From NCBI GenBank assembly GCA_045634365.1, contig JAZRAC010000030.1:1-59186 (forward strand): 59,186 nt of DNA, read 5' to 3'. Origin of the DNA: HGM04593 sp045634365 (GTDB lineage: Bacteria; Bacteroidota; Bacteroidia; Bacteroidales; Bacteroidaceae). The translations under genes and the position numbers were made by a program. Every line of letters begins with the position of its first letter. Position 1 is the first letter of the stretch. Shown here in pieces: positions 16,992 through 25,509 of the stretch. A model generated the notes under the pieces. That model did not search any database. It had not been told where the DNA came from and saw only the letters and a program-made list of their open reading frames with translations.

Positions 16992-18005
16992 ATGGCAAAG
17001 TATACCTACGAATCAATTATCACAGAGCTTAAAAGCGGGAAATACCGCCCCGTCTACTATCTTATGGGCGAAGAGGGTTATTTTACCGACAGAATAACCG
17101 ATTATATTGCCTCCCACGCTCTCTCCGAGGATGAGCAGGGCTTTAATCAGGCGGTATATTATGGGCTCGACAGCAATATCGACGATATTATAACCGCAGC
17201 CAAACGTTTCCCTATGATGGCCGAGAGGCAGGTGATTATTGTGCGCGAGGCGCAGATGTTGAAGAATATCGACAACCTTATTTACTATCTGCAAGCTCCG
17301 GTGGAGAGCACGGTTCTTGTGTTTGCCCACAAGAACGGCTCGCTCGATAAACGCAAAAAGGTGGCTGCCGAGCTTGAACGCTCCTGTGTGTTGCTCGACA
17401 GCAAGAAGATGCGCACCGAGCAGTTGCCATCGTTTGTAAATGGCTATCTGCGCGAGAAGGGCCTTGCGACCGACAATAAATCGGTGATGATGATATGTGA
17501 ATCGGTAGGGGCCGACCTTTGTCGCCTCGCAAGTGAGATTGACAAACTTGCCATTGCTCTGCCCGAGGGTGTCACAGCTGTTTCGCCCGAATTGGTGGAG
17601 GAGCACATTGGCATAAGCAAGGAGTATAATAATTTTGAATTGCAGAATGCGATAGTGAACAAGGATGTATACAAGGCCAATAAAATAATTAAGTACTTTG
17701 CCGAAAATCCGAAGAAAAATCCTATCCAGATGACGCTTGCGCTGCTCTTCGGCTTCTTTTCGAATGTGATGATGGCCTATTATGCTCCCGAAAAGAGTGA
17801 ACGTGGCATTGCTGCTTTTCTGGGATTGAAGAGTGCGTGGGGAGTGGGCGACTATATTAAGGCAATGAAAAATTATCGTGCCATTCACGTAATGGAGATT
17901 TTGCATCTTATTCGCCTTGCCGATGCGCAATCCAAAGGTGCCGAGGGTGCTGCTGCTCCCGACGGCGAGATTATGCGCGAATTGCTATACAAGATATTGC
18001 ATTAG
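16992..18005 (+). CDS. holA: DNA polymerase III subunit delta
   Basis: The protein has 337 aa, the clamp-loader wrench subunit. Characteristic segments are the N-terminal PVYYLMGEEGYFTDRITDYI, then RFPMMAERQVIIVREAQML and the C-terminal FELQNAIVNKDVYKANKII and NPIQMTLALLFGFFSNVM. It opens the beta clamp during loading in replication. It is cytoplasmic. It is a single gene between a promoter and a bidirectional terminator. Confidence 0.93.
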   Translation: MAKYTYESIITELKSGKYRPVYYLMGEEGYFTDRITDYIASHALSEDEQGFNQAVYYGLDSNIDDIITAAKRFPMMAERQVIIVREAQMLKNIDNLIYYLQAPVESTVLVFAHKNGSLDKRKKVAAELERSCVLLDSKKMRTEQLPSFVNGYLREKGLATDNKSVMMICESVGADLCRLASEIDKLAIALPEGVTAVSPELVEEHIGISKEYNNFELQNAIVNKDVYKANKIIKYFAENPKKNPIQMTLALLFGFFSNVMMAYYAPEKSERGIAAFLGLKSAWGVGDYIKAMKNYRAIHVMEILHLIRLADAQSKGAEGAAAPDGEIMRELLYKILH

Positions 18006-18028
18006 AAGAATAAAGTGAATAAAAAAAA

Positions 18029-18050
18029 GTACCTTGAATGTTCAGGGTAC
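18029..18050. terminator. bidirectional terminator between holA and the minus operon
   Basis: GTACCTTGAA pairs with TTCAGGGTAC (one G-T pair). It has a T-run after it on the plus strand and an A-run before it, so it can serve both convergent transcripts. Confidence 0.8.
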
Positions 18051-18076
18051 ATTTTTTATTGATAAGGTTCTGCCTG

Positions 18077-18406
18077 TTATTTCACCTTTTTTCCGGTTAA
18101 AGACTCTTTGTCGAGCAGATATACTTTGCCCAAAATTCCGAGTGTAATCTTCTTTTTCGATGTTTTTGGGCTTCCTATGCTGAAAATGTAATAGTTGTCC
18201 ACATTAATTGCATCCTTGATTGCTCCCCTCAAAAGTCTTATTGCAGCAGCCTCTGCAATTTTGTTCTTTGTAATCTCCTCTCTTGTATCGGCATTATCGA
18301 ATACTGTCAGAATAGCATCGGCGTGAGCCTCTTTCACGGGGTTGGTGGCAACCAGCGTGCCACCAATTGCTGCCACGGCAAGCAGTGTAAATAGTAATTT
18401 CTTCAT
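18077..18406 (-). CDS. small exported DUF4359-like protein
   Basis: The protein has 109 aa. It starts MKKLLFTLLAVAAIGGTLVATNP, a signal peptide or N-terminal anchor, then NPVKEAHADAILTVF, which fits the DUF4359 pattern (TNP followed by a short acidic helix). The rest predicts a small alpha/beta domain ending in a basic tail (KESLTGKKVK). It is the last of four minus-strand genes and starts 5 bp after the MBL stop. Function unknown. Confidence 0.6.
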   Translation of the reverse strand: MKKLLFTLLAVAAIGGTLVATNPVKEAHADAILTVFDNADTREEITKNKIAEAAAIRLLRGAIKDAINVDNYYIFSIGSPKTSKKKITLGILGKVYLLDKESLTGKKVK

Positions 18407-18411
18407 AGTCT

Positions 18412-19050
18412 TTATCTTATGTACATATTATAGTCCTTTTCGTATCCTATGGTCGTCTCCTCGCTGTGTCCGGGATATACGACGGTGTCGTCGGGCAGGG
18501 TGAAAAGCCTCTCCTTTATGCAACGTATGAGTGTATTGTGGTCGCTGTCGGGAAAGTCGGTGCGTCCTATACTGTTCCTGAATAGTGCATCGCCAGTGAA
18601 CACCACCTTGTGCTCGGGGAGATAGTAGGCAAGGCTGCCGGGCGAGTGCCCCGGAACGGCAATGGCCTTCACACATTGGTTACCGAAAGTGATAGTGTCG
18701 CCATCCTGCAACACACGCTCGGGGCGTGAGATATACTCGGTGTATCTGAACCCGAAGCGTGCCACACGCTCCGCAATATTTTCCACCCACGGCCAGTCGC
18801 CATCGTTGGCCTCATATTTAACCCCGAATGCCTCTTCCACAAATGCGTTACCGAATATATGGTCGAAGTGCAGGTGGGTATTCAGGTAGTGCTTTACCAC
18901 CAATCCATTATCGGCAATAAAACGTTTCAACTGCTCTCTCTCGCCTTCGAATAACGCACCGCAATCTATGAGCAGTGCCTCTTTCGTGTCGTCCCACAGA
19001 AGGTAACAGTTAACCTCTATGGGGTTGAATATAAATCTCTTTATCTGCAT
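18412..19050 (-). CDS. MBL-fold metallo-hydrolase (glyoxalase II-like)
   Basis: The protein has 212 aa from the ATG giving MQIKRFIFNPIEVNCYLL. The upstream in-frame extension would overlap rsmG and is rejected. The metal ligands of the beta-lactamase fold are visible: THLHFDHIFGN, GHSPGSLAYY, FTGDALFRNSIGRTDFPDSD and the late VYPGHSEETTIGYEK. This small form hydrolyses thioesters such as S-lactoylglutathione-type or other acyl-thiols; Bacteroidales lack classic glutathione, so the true substrate is open. It follows rsmG by 7 bp. Confidence 0.85.
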   Translation of the reverse strand: MQIKRFIFNPIEVNCYLLWDDTKEALLIDCGALFEGEREQLKRFIADNGLVVKHYLNTHLHFDHIFGNAFVEEAFGVKYEANDGDWPWVENIAERVARFGFRYTEYISRPERVLQDGDTITFGNQCVKAIAVPGHSPGSLAYYLPEHKVVFTGDALFRNSIGRTDFPDSDHNTLIRCIKERLFTLPDDTVVYPGHSEETTIGYEKDYNMYIR

Positions 19051-19057
19051 AATAACT

Positions 19058-19681
19058 TTAACCGATGGGAACGTAAACAACTTTTTTGTCTTTGAAGAAC
19101 TCCTCGTCGAAGAATGTGGATAGTTCGGTGGTCTCTACAAATTTCCTGAACGGCTGAATCTCTCCTTCAATATTACCGCCTTTCAAACAAATAACACCAT
19201 TGGGCAGGGAATTTATCTGCTCTTTGGCAATATTCTTGCTGCATATTTTTATAAGCTCGGGCAACTGCATCACCGCACGGCTCACCACAAAATGGAACTT
19301 CTCCTTAATATCCTGCACACGGCTGTGGCTGCCCCTCACATTGGTTAGTCCTACGGCTTTTGCAATCTCTGTGGCCACACGCACCTTCTTGCCTATGCTG
19401 TCGACAAGGTGAAATTGTGTGTCGGGGAACATTATTGCAAGAGGAATTCCCGGGAGCCCTCCACCGCATCCAAAGTCCATCACTGTGGTTCCGGGGCGGA
19501 ACTGTATGCTCTTTGCAATGGCCAACGAGTGCAGAATGTGGTGCAAATAGAGATTCTCTATGTCTTTACGCGAAATTACATTTATCTTGGCGTTCCACTC
19601 GAAATATAGGTCATACAGCGCAGCAAACTGCTCCTTCTGCCTCTCGGTGAGCGAGGGAAAATATTTAAGTATCTCTTCCAT
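19058..19681 (-). CDS. rsmG: 16S rRNA (guanine-527-N7) methyltransferase
   Basis: The protein has 207 aa, standard for RsmG/GidB. The SAM-binding motif is VMDFGCGGGLPGIPLAIMFP at ~68-87; DSIGKKVRVATEIAKAVGL and a conserved GSHSRVQDI follow. The N-terminal YFEWNAKINVISRKDIENL is diagnostic. It methylates N7 of G527 in 16S rRNA; loss gives low-level streptomycin resistance in other bacteria. Its start is adjacent to the stop of the upstream lipoprotein gene. Confidence 0.95.
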   Translation of the reverse strand: MEEILKYFPSLTERQKEQFAALYDLYFEWNAKINVISRKDIENLYLHHILHSLAIAKSIQFRPGTTVMDFGCGGGLPGIPLAIMFPDTQFHLVDSIGKKVRVATEIAKAVGLTNVRGSHSRVQDIKEKFHFVVSRAVMQLPELIKICSKNIAKEQINSLPNGVICLKGGNIEGEIQPFRKFVETTELSTFFDEEFFKDKKVVYVPIG

Positions 19682-20488
19682 TTATTTAAGAATATCTTTT
19701 AGTTCTTCATATTTAAAACCAATGCGGCTGCTGCCACAAGAGTAGGGCGCAATCTCATATTCATTATAAATGAAGAATATACTATCCTTCTCCATTGCGA
19801 AATTATCGGTAACGAACATTTCATCTAATGAATAGCCCATTTCTTTTAGTTCCTGTGGCGAAGAAGCATTGTGCTGTTGCACAAGGCGAGTGGTGAGCCT
19901 CTCGGTGAGCAGACTGTCGCTCCCTGCCTTGAAAATATTTTGCAGGGTAATCTCTTTGCCATTGGCTGCGTCGAAGTTCACCGCGCTTATTATGTGGTAG
20001 GGGTGTGCTCCCCCCTCGTACACTTCGTTGTTTGTCGTGTAGCAAACGATGCTCCCGGGCCCCTGCACAGCCTCGCTGTTGAGCATATAATATGCCTTGA
20101 ACCACGGTGCGTCGGGGTTTATATCCTTCTCGTTTATATAGCTGTCGCGCAGCGTGTAATAATTCTCGGTGAGTGATTTTACCACCGAGTCTAACGCTTT
20201 TTGCAGATTGTTGCCATCTTTCCCGAATGTGGCATATACGATGCAACCATTTATTTTGGTTGTTAAATTCTCGTCGTCTGTTTTTGGAGCAAGTAAAGTA
20301 ATATCCACATTCAATGCCGGAGAGTTCTTGTCGATGGAGTCGAGAGGAATACTCTTTTTCATCCTTAATGTGTCAAAAGCAATTTGGTTGCCCTTGCTTC
20401 CCTCTTTATCCACTCCCTTATTTTCTTGCGTATTCTTGCAACCGATTATTATGGCAAATATTGCCAATAGCACTATTATTTTTTTCAT
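19682..20488 (-). CDS. lipoprotein with DUF4163/DUF3298 domains (RsiV/PdaC-like)
   Basis: The protein has 268 aa from the ATG at 20488. An upstream TTG at 20497 is less likely. The lipobox is AIIIGC after a hydrophobic stretch (KKIIVLLAIFAI), so Cys ~17 should be lipidated. The region DAPWFKAYYMLNSEAVQG and YEGGAHPYHIISAVNFDAANGKEITLQNIF matches the DUF4163-DUF3298 arrangement found in RsiV and PdaC-like proteins. No polysaccharide deacetylase domain follows, so it is probably a binding or sensing protein at the envelope. Confidence 0.8.
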   Translation of the reverse strand: MKKIIVLLAIFAIIIGCKNTQENKGVDKEGSKGNQIAFDTLRMKKSIPLDSIDKNSPALNVDITLLAPKTDDENLTTKINGCIVYATFGKDGNNLQKALDSVVKSLTENYYTLRDSYINEKDINPDAPWFKAYYMLNSEAVQGPGSIVCYTTNNEVYEGGAHPYHIISAVNFDAANGKEITLQNIFKAGSDSLLTERLTTRLVQQHNASSPQELKEMGYSLDEMFVTDNFAMEKDSIFFIYNEYEIAPYSCGSSRIGFKYEELKDILK

Positions 20489-20760
20489 TCTATTCAATTT
20501 TCAAAAAAAAGTAAAATCCTCAGGGAAAAAGCCTTTTAAAAGTGTTATTAATATAACCGGATACTCAAAAAACTTTGTTTCAACAAGCGAAGATAACAAT
20601 TTTGTATTGAAAAACAGCTAATAAAGGTATTTTGATTTTTTAAATTCTGCAAAAATACTCTTTAAAGATAAGATTTTGACAATTGAAGCACTATCCTTGC
20701 GTTTGCGAAACAATGTTCCGGTGGAGTTTCGGGATTTACTTATATTTTAATATTTTTATT

Positions 20761-20976
20761 ATGAAGTTGGGACACTGTTTTTTGGCTCTTTTTGCCGGAA
20801 TGTTGTTTGCTGGTATTATTGTAGCAATGTTAATCCCTAAACGCAAGGGTGAAACACGCAGAGGTGGTAGACGGAAATTCGACAAGGCAAAGGAGGGCAC
20901 TGCCGGCGAATTTGATTACTGCAAAGAGAAATATGATGCAACAGAAGGATGCATTCTCTTCCTTGGTGAGAAGTAA
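20761..20976 (+). CDS. small membrane protein, YtxH-like
   Basis: The protein has 71 aa from ATG 20761, giving MKLGHCFLALFAGMLFAGII. One membrane helix (residues ~5-25) is followed by a basic stretch PKRKGETRRGGRRKFDKAK. The glycine-rich helix ending in x-P-K-x-x-x-E-T-R resembles YtxH-type small stress proteins. A longer frame from 20683 gives an implausible Cys-rich leader. It lies alone between two minus-strand operons and just before a terminator, which supports its being a real plus-strand gene. Confidence 0.5.
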   Translation: MKLGHCFLALFAGMLFAGIIVAMLIPKRKGETRRGGRRKFDKAKEGTAGEFDYCKEKYDATEGCILFLGEK

Positions 20977-20991
20977 GGTGATAAAAGCAAT

Positions 20992-21027
20992 AATTCCCCG
21001 CACCGGAGCTTACAAATGCGGGGAATT
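20992..21027. terminator. bidirectional terminator
   Basis: An 11-bp perfect stem, AATTCCCCGCA with TGCGGGGAATT and a 14-nt loop, lies between the small membrane protein gene (plus) and the aldehyde dehydrogenase gene (minus). Confidence 0.75.
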
Positions 21028-21041
21028 TATTGTTCAATATT

Positions 21042-22424
21042 TTACAGAATCTTTTTTACCAAGTTCCACATATTATAGGGCATATAGCGGAACGGAAGGT
21101 CTATTAGGGTGGTGGTGCTCACCACTGCACGCAGGTGCGAAAATGCCTCGAAACTGCGCTTGCCGTGGTAATTGCCCATTCCCGAATTACCCACGCCTCC
21201 AAAAGGCAGATTGTCGTTGGCAATGTGCATAATTGTGTCGTTTATGCAAGCACCGCCCGACGATGTTCGGCGCAACACCTCCTCACCATCTTTACTCTTG
21301 CCAAAATAGTAGAGTGCAAGGGGCTTCTCGCGACGGTTGATGAAGTTTATGGCTGCGCCTCGGTCGGTAAACTCAATCATTGGCAGTACAGGACCGAAAA
21401 TCTCCTCCTGCATCACCGGTGAGTCGGGATTTACATCATCGAGCAGAGTGGGCTCAATGTAACGCTCGGCAGCATTGTGTTTACCTCCGAACACTATGCG
21501 GCCGTCCTTCAAATAACCACTCATCCGCTCAAATGCCTTGTCGCTCACCATTCTCACATAGTGCTTGCTCTCCTTGATATCCTCGCCGTGCAGTTTCTTA
21601 ATCTCTTTGGCAAAAGCCTCTATGAATTTTTCCTTTTGCGAGGAGTGGATGAGCAGATAATCGGGAGCGATGCAGGTTTGTCCGGCATTCAGAGTCTTAC
21701 CCCAGGCTATACGGCGTGCGGCAATGGAAATATCGGCCTTCTCGTCCACGATGCAGGGGCTTTTGCCACCAAGTTCAAGGATTGTGGGGGTGAGTGTCTT
21801 TGCCGCCTCCTGCATAACTATTTTGCCAAGTGTCGGGCTTCCAGTAAAGAATATAATATCGAAACGCTCTTGCAGCAGAGCCTTGTTGGCGTCGCGATTG
21901 CCCTGTACCACTGCAATGTATCGCTCCTCGAAGGTTGCTTTAATCATTTTTTCTATGGTGAGCGACACGTTGGGCACCTGTGGCGATGGCTTTAAGATGG
22001 CTGTGCATCCTGCCGATATTGCACCCACCAAGGGGTTCAGCAATAGTTGCACGGGGTAGTTCCACGGCGACATTATGAGTGCGTTGCCAAGCGGTTCGTA
22101 CATTGTGCGGCTGCACGAGGGCATCATTTTTATGGGGGTGGTGACGCTACGGCTCTTCATCCATCCTTTTAAGCAGGCAATGTGGTGTTTAATCTCTCCC
22201 TTGACAATGCTTGTTTCGGTCATCACAGCCTCTTGTTCCGACTTATGGAGGTCTGTCCACAGTGCCTCGCACAGCTCCTTTTCCCACATTTTTAGTGCTT
22301 TTTGGAACTTTTTAAGCTGCTCTCTTCTGAATTTGTATTCCAGCGTTGCACCGCTTGCGAAATATTCGCGCTGCGCTTTTACTATTGCTTTAATAGTGCT
22401 GTTATCTGTATTTGCAATGCTCAT
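21042..22424 (-). CDS. aldehyde dehydrogenase (class 3-like)
   Basis: The protein has 460 aa. The catalytic cysteine is C251 in NAGQTCIAPDYLL and the general base is E217 in LELGGKSPCIV; FFTGSPTLGKIVM is the NAD(P)-binding loop. The short length and the FGGVGNSGMGNYHGKRSFEAFSH C-terminus fit class 3/fatty-aldehyde dehydrogenases, which oxidise medium or long-chain and aromatic aldehydes. The C-terminal hydrophobic stretch suggests possible membrane association. It lies 9 bp downstream of the SDR gene, so an alcohol-aldehyde-acid couple is possible. Confidence 0.9.
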   Translation of the reverse strand: MSIANTDNSTIKAIVKAQREYFASGATLEYKFRREQLKKFQKALKMWEKELCEALWTDLHKSEQEAVMTETSIVKGEIKHHIACLKGWMKSRSVTTPIKMMPSCSRTMYEPLGNALIMSPWNYPVQLLLNPLVGAISAGCTAILKPSPQVPNVSLTIEKMIKATFEERYIAVVQGNRDANKALLQERFDIIFFTGSPTLGKIVMQEAAKTLTPTILELGGKSPCIVDEKADISIAARRIAWGKTLNAGQTCIAPDYLLIHSSQKEKFIEAFAKEIKKLHGEDIKESKHYVRMVSDKAFERMSGYLKDGRIVFGGKHNAAERYIEPTLLDDVNPDSPVMQEEIFGPVLPMIEFTDRGAAINFINRREKPLALYYFGKSKDGEEVLRRTSSGGACINDTIMHIANDNLPFGGVGNSGMGNYHGKRSFEAFSHLRAVVSTTTLIDLPFRYMPYNMWNLVKKIL

Positions 22425-22433
22425 AATTATGTG

Positions 22434-23246
22434 TTACTTTTTGCGTCCTGTGAATTTGTCCATTGCGTGGAAAATTCCAACAACCTCGCCAAAGATATAA
22501 TCGAAAATCGTAGTAGGCAATAAGGCTTGGCAGAAACGTATAAAATGGAAACTGAAAGGTATTCCTTTGAAGTCCTTGTTAACCTCGATGGCATTCATAA
22601 TTTTGCGCGCGGTGGGCTCGGGCTTCAAGATGGGGAATATGCGCGATTTTACACCGTCGAACATTCCTGTATTTATAAAATAAGGTGCAATGGTGGTGAA
22701 GCGCACCTTGCTCTTCATTCGTTTGAGTTCTATGCGCACCGAATCGCTCCATCCTATCACACCCCATTTACTTGCTGCGTAGACGGCCATTTTGGGGTTC
22801 GACAGCATACCCGCAGCCGATGCAATGTTGCAAATATGGCCTTTCTTGCGCTCAATCATTCCTGAAAGGAACTGCTTGGCAATTACCATAGGTGCCACGG
22901 TGTTTATGGCTATGGTGCGTTCAATGTCGCTTGTGCTCTGCTTGTCGAATGTGTTGTTGTTGGCAATAATGCCGGCATTGTTTATGAGTATATCCACATT
23001 GCCGCACTCCTTTTCGGTGAGCGCAGCGATTTTTCCCACCTGCTTGCTGTCCGATACATCCACCTTGTAGCCAACCACGCGGCCAAGATTTTTGTACTCC
23101 TCTTTCACAGCATTGATGTTTGCTTCGTTAATGTCCCAAATAACAAGGCATCGTGCGCCACGTTCAAGAGCTATACGCCCCATAATTTTACCAATACCCG
23201 ATGCGCCACCTGTTACAAGCACGCAACAATCTTTTATCTTTGTCAT
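22434..23246 (-). CDS. SDR-family NAD(P)-dependent oxidoreductase
   Basis: The protein has 270 aa from the ATG at 23246 (MTKIKDCC). A 47-residue upstream extension is in frame but not SDR-like. Cofactor motif TGGASGIG at 12-19, NNAG at 89-92, catalytic S143, Y156 and K160 (YAASK) are all present. The C-terminal extension (~210-270) with FHFIRFCQALLPTTIFDYIF resembles membrane-linked retinol/steroid-type SDRs. It is probably co-transcribed with the downstream aldehyde dehydrogenase. The substrate is unknown. Confidence 0.88.
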   Translation of the reverse strand: MTKIKDCCVLVTGGASGIGKIMGRIALERGARCLVIWDINEANINAVKEEYKNLGRVVGYKVDVSDSKQVGKIAALTEKECGNVDILINNAGIIANNNTFDKQSTSDIERTIAINTVAPMVIAKQFLSGMIERKKGHICNIASAAGMLSNPKMAVYAASKWGVIGWSDSVRIELKRMKSKVRFTTIAPYFINTGMFDGVKSRIFPILKPEPTARKIMNAIEVNKDFKGIPFSFHFIRFCQALLPTTIFDYIFGEVVGIFHAMDKFTGRKK

Positions 23247-23503
23247 AATTTCTTTATGGTTTTTATCCTTTTTCGACCGACGAAGGTAGTGCAAAATGAA
23301 AATAAACTGTTTTTCATTTTCTGCGCATTTTATCCCTTTTTGTGCAAAAAATGTTAATTTGGTACATTGTGTACACTGCTTGTACATTTTTCACAAATGA
23401 TTTTTTCTCTATTGTGGCCCGTAAGCCTATGGGAATAACAATTTTCTGCGATTTTTTGTTTAAAAAAGTTACATTTTCTAAATGTTTTTCTGAAAATATA
23501 TTG

Positions 23504-23511
23504 TAGTTTTG
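23504..23511 (+). promoter_or_regulatory. -7 box upstream of paaK
   Basis: TAGTTTTG is a full TAnnTTTG match 58 bp before the ligase start. The -33 element is not clear. Confidence 0.4.
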
Positions 23512-23569
23512 CCGTCAGCTATAAATTTAAAAAACGACTAACACCCAAATGGGGTAAATTAAAAAACTT

Positions 23570-24877
23570 ATGACAAAGTATTGGAACAAAGAAGCTGAAT
23601 GTATGGGGCGCGAGGAGATGCGCCGCTTGCAGGGTGAGAGGCTTGTAAAAATGGTAAAACACGTCTACGAGGATTCAACCTATTATCGCAAGCGTATGGA
23701 TGAGTGTGGGGTTAAGCCCGAGGATATTCGCAGTATAGACGACATTACAAAATTGCCGTTTACAACCAAACAGGACCTGCGCGACAACTATCCCTTTAAC
23801 CTCTTTTGCGTTCCAATGGAAAAAATAGTGCGTCTGCACGCATCGTCGGGTACCACAGGAAAGCCCATCGTGGCAGGCTACACTCGCGAAGACCTTGAAA
23901 TGTGGAGCGAGGTTACGGCCCGCTCGCTTATGGCAGCCGGAGTATCCAGCAAGGACATTATGCAGGTGTCATACGGTTACGGCCTCTTTACCGGAGGCTT
24001 GGGCGCACACGACGGTGGAACACTCATCGGCGCATCGATAGTACCCACCGGTAGCGGAAATACCGAGAAACAGATAGCCCTTATGCACGACTTTGGCAGC
24101 ACAGTGCTTGCCTGTACACCCTCATACGCCCTCTTCCTCGCCGAGACAATTGCCAAGAGCGGCCTCGATATAAACGACTTTAAATTGCGCGTGGGAGTAT
24201 TCGGTGCCGAGCCCTGGACCAACAGTATGCGTGCCGAAATTGAAGAAAAACTCCATCTGAAAGCCTACGACATATACGGCCTCACCGAAATGTGCGGCCC
24301 CGGCGTTGGTTGTGAGTGCGAGTGCCAGAATGGTACACACTTGTGGGAAGACCATTTTTATCCCGAGATTATCGACCCTGTCACACTGGAACCTGTGGCA
24401 CCGGGCGAGAAGGGCGAGCTTGTCTTCACCAATCTCACAAAGTGGGGTATGCCTATGATACGTTACCGCACACGCGACCTCACCTCTCTTATATATGAAA
24501 AGTGCGAGTGTGGTCGTACCGCAGTGCGTATGAATAAAATTCTCGGTCGCAGCGATGATATGCTCATCATACGTGGCGTAAACGTATTCCCCTCTACCGT
24601 GGAGTCCATTATTCTGGAATTCCCCGAGTGCGAGCCTTACTACTTTATAGAGGTAGACCGCGTGAACAATGTCGACACATTCGACATTCTAGTGGAGGTA
24701 CACCCCGAGTATTATACCGACAAGGTTAACGAACTTGTGGAGCTTAAAAAGCGCATAACCGCACGTTGCCAGAGTGTGATTGGTATTAAGCCCAATGTGA
24801 AGATTGTTGAGCCCAACACCATAGAACGCAGTATGGGCAAGGCCAAACGCACCATCGACCATCGTAAATTTGAATAA
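23570..24877 (+). CDS. paaK: phenylacetate-CoA ligase (arylacetate-CoA ligase)
   Basis: The protein has 435 aa, typical of PaaK in anaerobes. The AMP-binding P-loop SSGTTGKP lies at 92-99; YDIYGLTEMCGPGVG and the hinge RSDDMLIIRGVNVFPSTVES follow. It activates phenylacetate (or indole-/hydroxyphenylacetate) to the CoA thioester with ATP; run in reverse with IorAB it can yield ATP during aromatic amino acid fermentation. It is followed by an ACT-domain protein, the usual neighbour. CECECQNG at ~247-254 is Cys-rich and may bind metal. Confidence 0.93.
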   Translation: MTKYWNKEAECMGREEMRRLQGERLVKMVKHVYEDSTYYRKRMDECGVKPEDIRSIDDITKLPFTTKQDLRDNYPFNLFCVPMEKIVRLHASSGTTGKPIVAGYTREDLEMWSEVTARSLMAAGVSSKDIMQVSYGYGLFTGGLGAHDGGTLIGASIVPTGSGNTEKQIALMHDFGSTVLACTPSYALFLAETIAKSGLDINDFKLRVGVFGAEPWTNSMRAEIEEKLHLKAYDIYGLTEMCGPGVGCECECQNGTHLWEDHFYPEIIDPVTLEPVAPGEKGELVFTNLTKWGMPMIRYRTRDLTSLIYEKCECGRTAVRMNKILGRSDDMLIIRGVNVFPSTVESIILEFPECEPYYFIEVDRVNNVDTFDILVEVHPEYYTDKVNELVELKKRITARCQSVIGIKPNVKIVEPNTIERSMGKAKRTIDHRKFE

Positions 24878-24900
24878 TAACCCCAAAAAAACAGAGCAAT

Positions 24901-25326
24901 ATGTTTATAGATCAGCTATCAGTATTTTTGGAGAATCGTCTCGGACGTTTCACACAGATTGCAAAATTGTTTGGTGAGAACAATATAAATATGAAGGCCT
25001 TTACCGTGTCGGAAAATGCCGAGTTTGGAGTGCTGCACATAATTGTGTCGAACCCGCAGAAGGCTTGCGAAGTGTTGCGTGCCAACAGCTTCGCAGCATC
25101 GTTGAACAAAGTTGTCTGCCTGCAAACTCCCGATGTTCCCGGCGAGCTTGGCAAAGCCTTGGAGATAATAAGCAACGCCGGAGTGTCGGTAGAGTATATG
25201 TACGCATACGCGCAGGATACTATTGCCAACATCTTTATACGCCCCGACAATCTCGACCTTTGTGCCGCCTCGTTAAAGGCTGCCGGTTACCCCGAGGTTA
25301 CTCTCGACGACCTTAACAGCAAGTAA
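24901..25326 (+). CDS. tandem ACT-domain protein
   Basis: The protein has 141 aa, two ACT domains: residues ~3-66 (LSVFLENRLGRFTQIAKLF) and ~72-138 (TPDVPGELGKALEIISNAGV). ACT domains bind amino acids. This stand-alone tandem form is commonly encoded directly after arylacetate-CoA ligase in anaerobes and probably senses an aromatic amino acid to tune the ligase or its expression. It is 23 bp from paaK, with a terminator downstream, so the two form a bicistronic unit. Confidence 0.88.
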   Translation: MFIDQLSVFLENRLGRFTQIAKLFGENNINMKAFTVSENAEFGVLHIIVSNPQKACEVLRANSFAASLNKVVCLQTPDVPGELGKALEIISNAGVSVEYMYAYAQDTIANIFIRPDNLDLCAASLKAAGYPEVTLDDLNSK

Positions 25327-25349
25327 AGGTTGGGGAAATAAGAATAAAC

Positions 25350-25381
25350 AAGATAGGTTGCTAAAAATAGTAACCTATCTT
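25350..25381 (+). terminator. rho-independent terminator after the ACT gene
   Basis: AAGATAGGTTGCTA pairs with TAGTAACCTATCTT (14 bp, short A loop), followed by a T-rich run. Confidence 0.88.
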
Positions 25382-25436
25382 GTTGTTTTTTTGTGGAGAA
25401 AATATAAAAAGGTGATTAACAATGTTACAGTTGTTT

Positions 25437-25460
25437 GTCATTCTATATTTGCAGAATGAC
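25437..25460. promoter_or_regulatory. 8-bp perfect dyad enclosing a -7 box
   Basis: GTCATTCT at 25437-25444 and AGAATGAC at 25453-25460 enclose TATATTTG (25444-25451), a full TAnnTTTG match pointing into the 3' end of menA. It may be an operator-controlled antisense start or a hairpin; no gene follows on this strand. Confidence 0.35.
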
Positions 25461-25509
25461 AGATTCCTATCTGTTTTTCTATTGGTGTAACATTATATAT
25501 AATTGCCAT

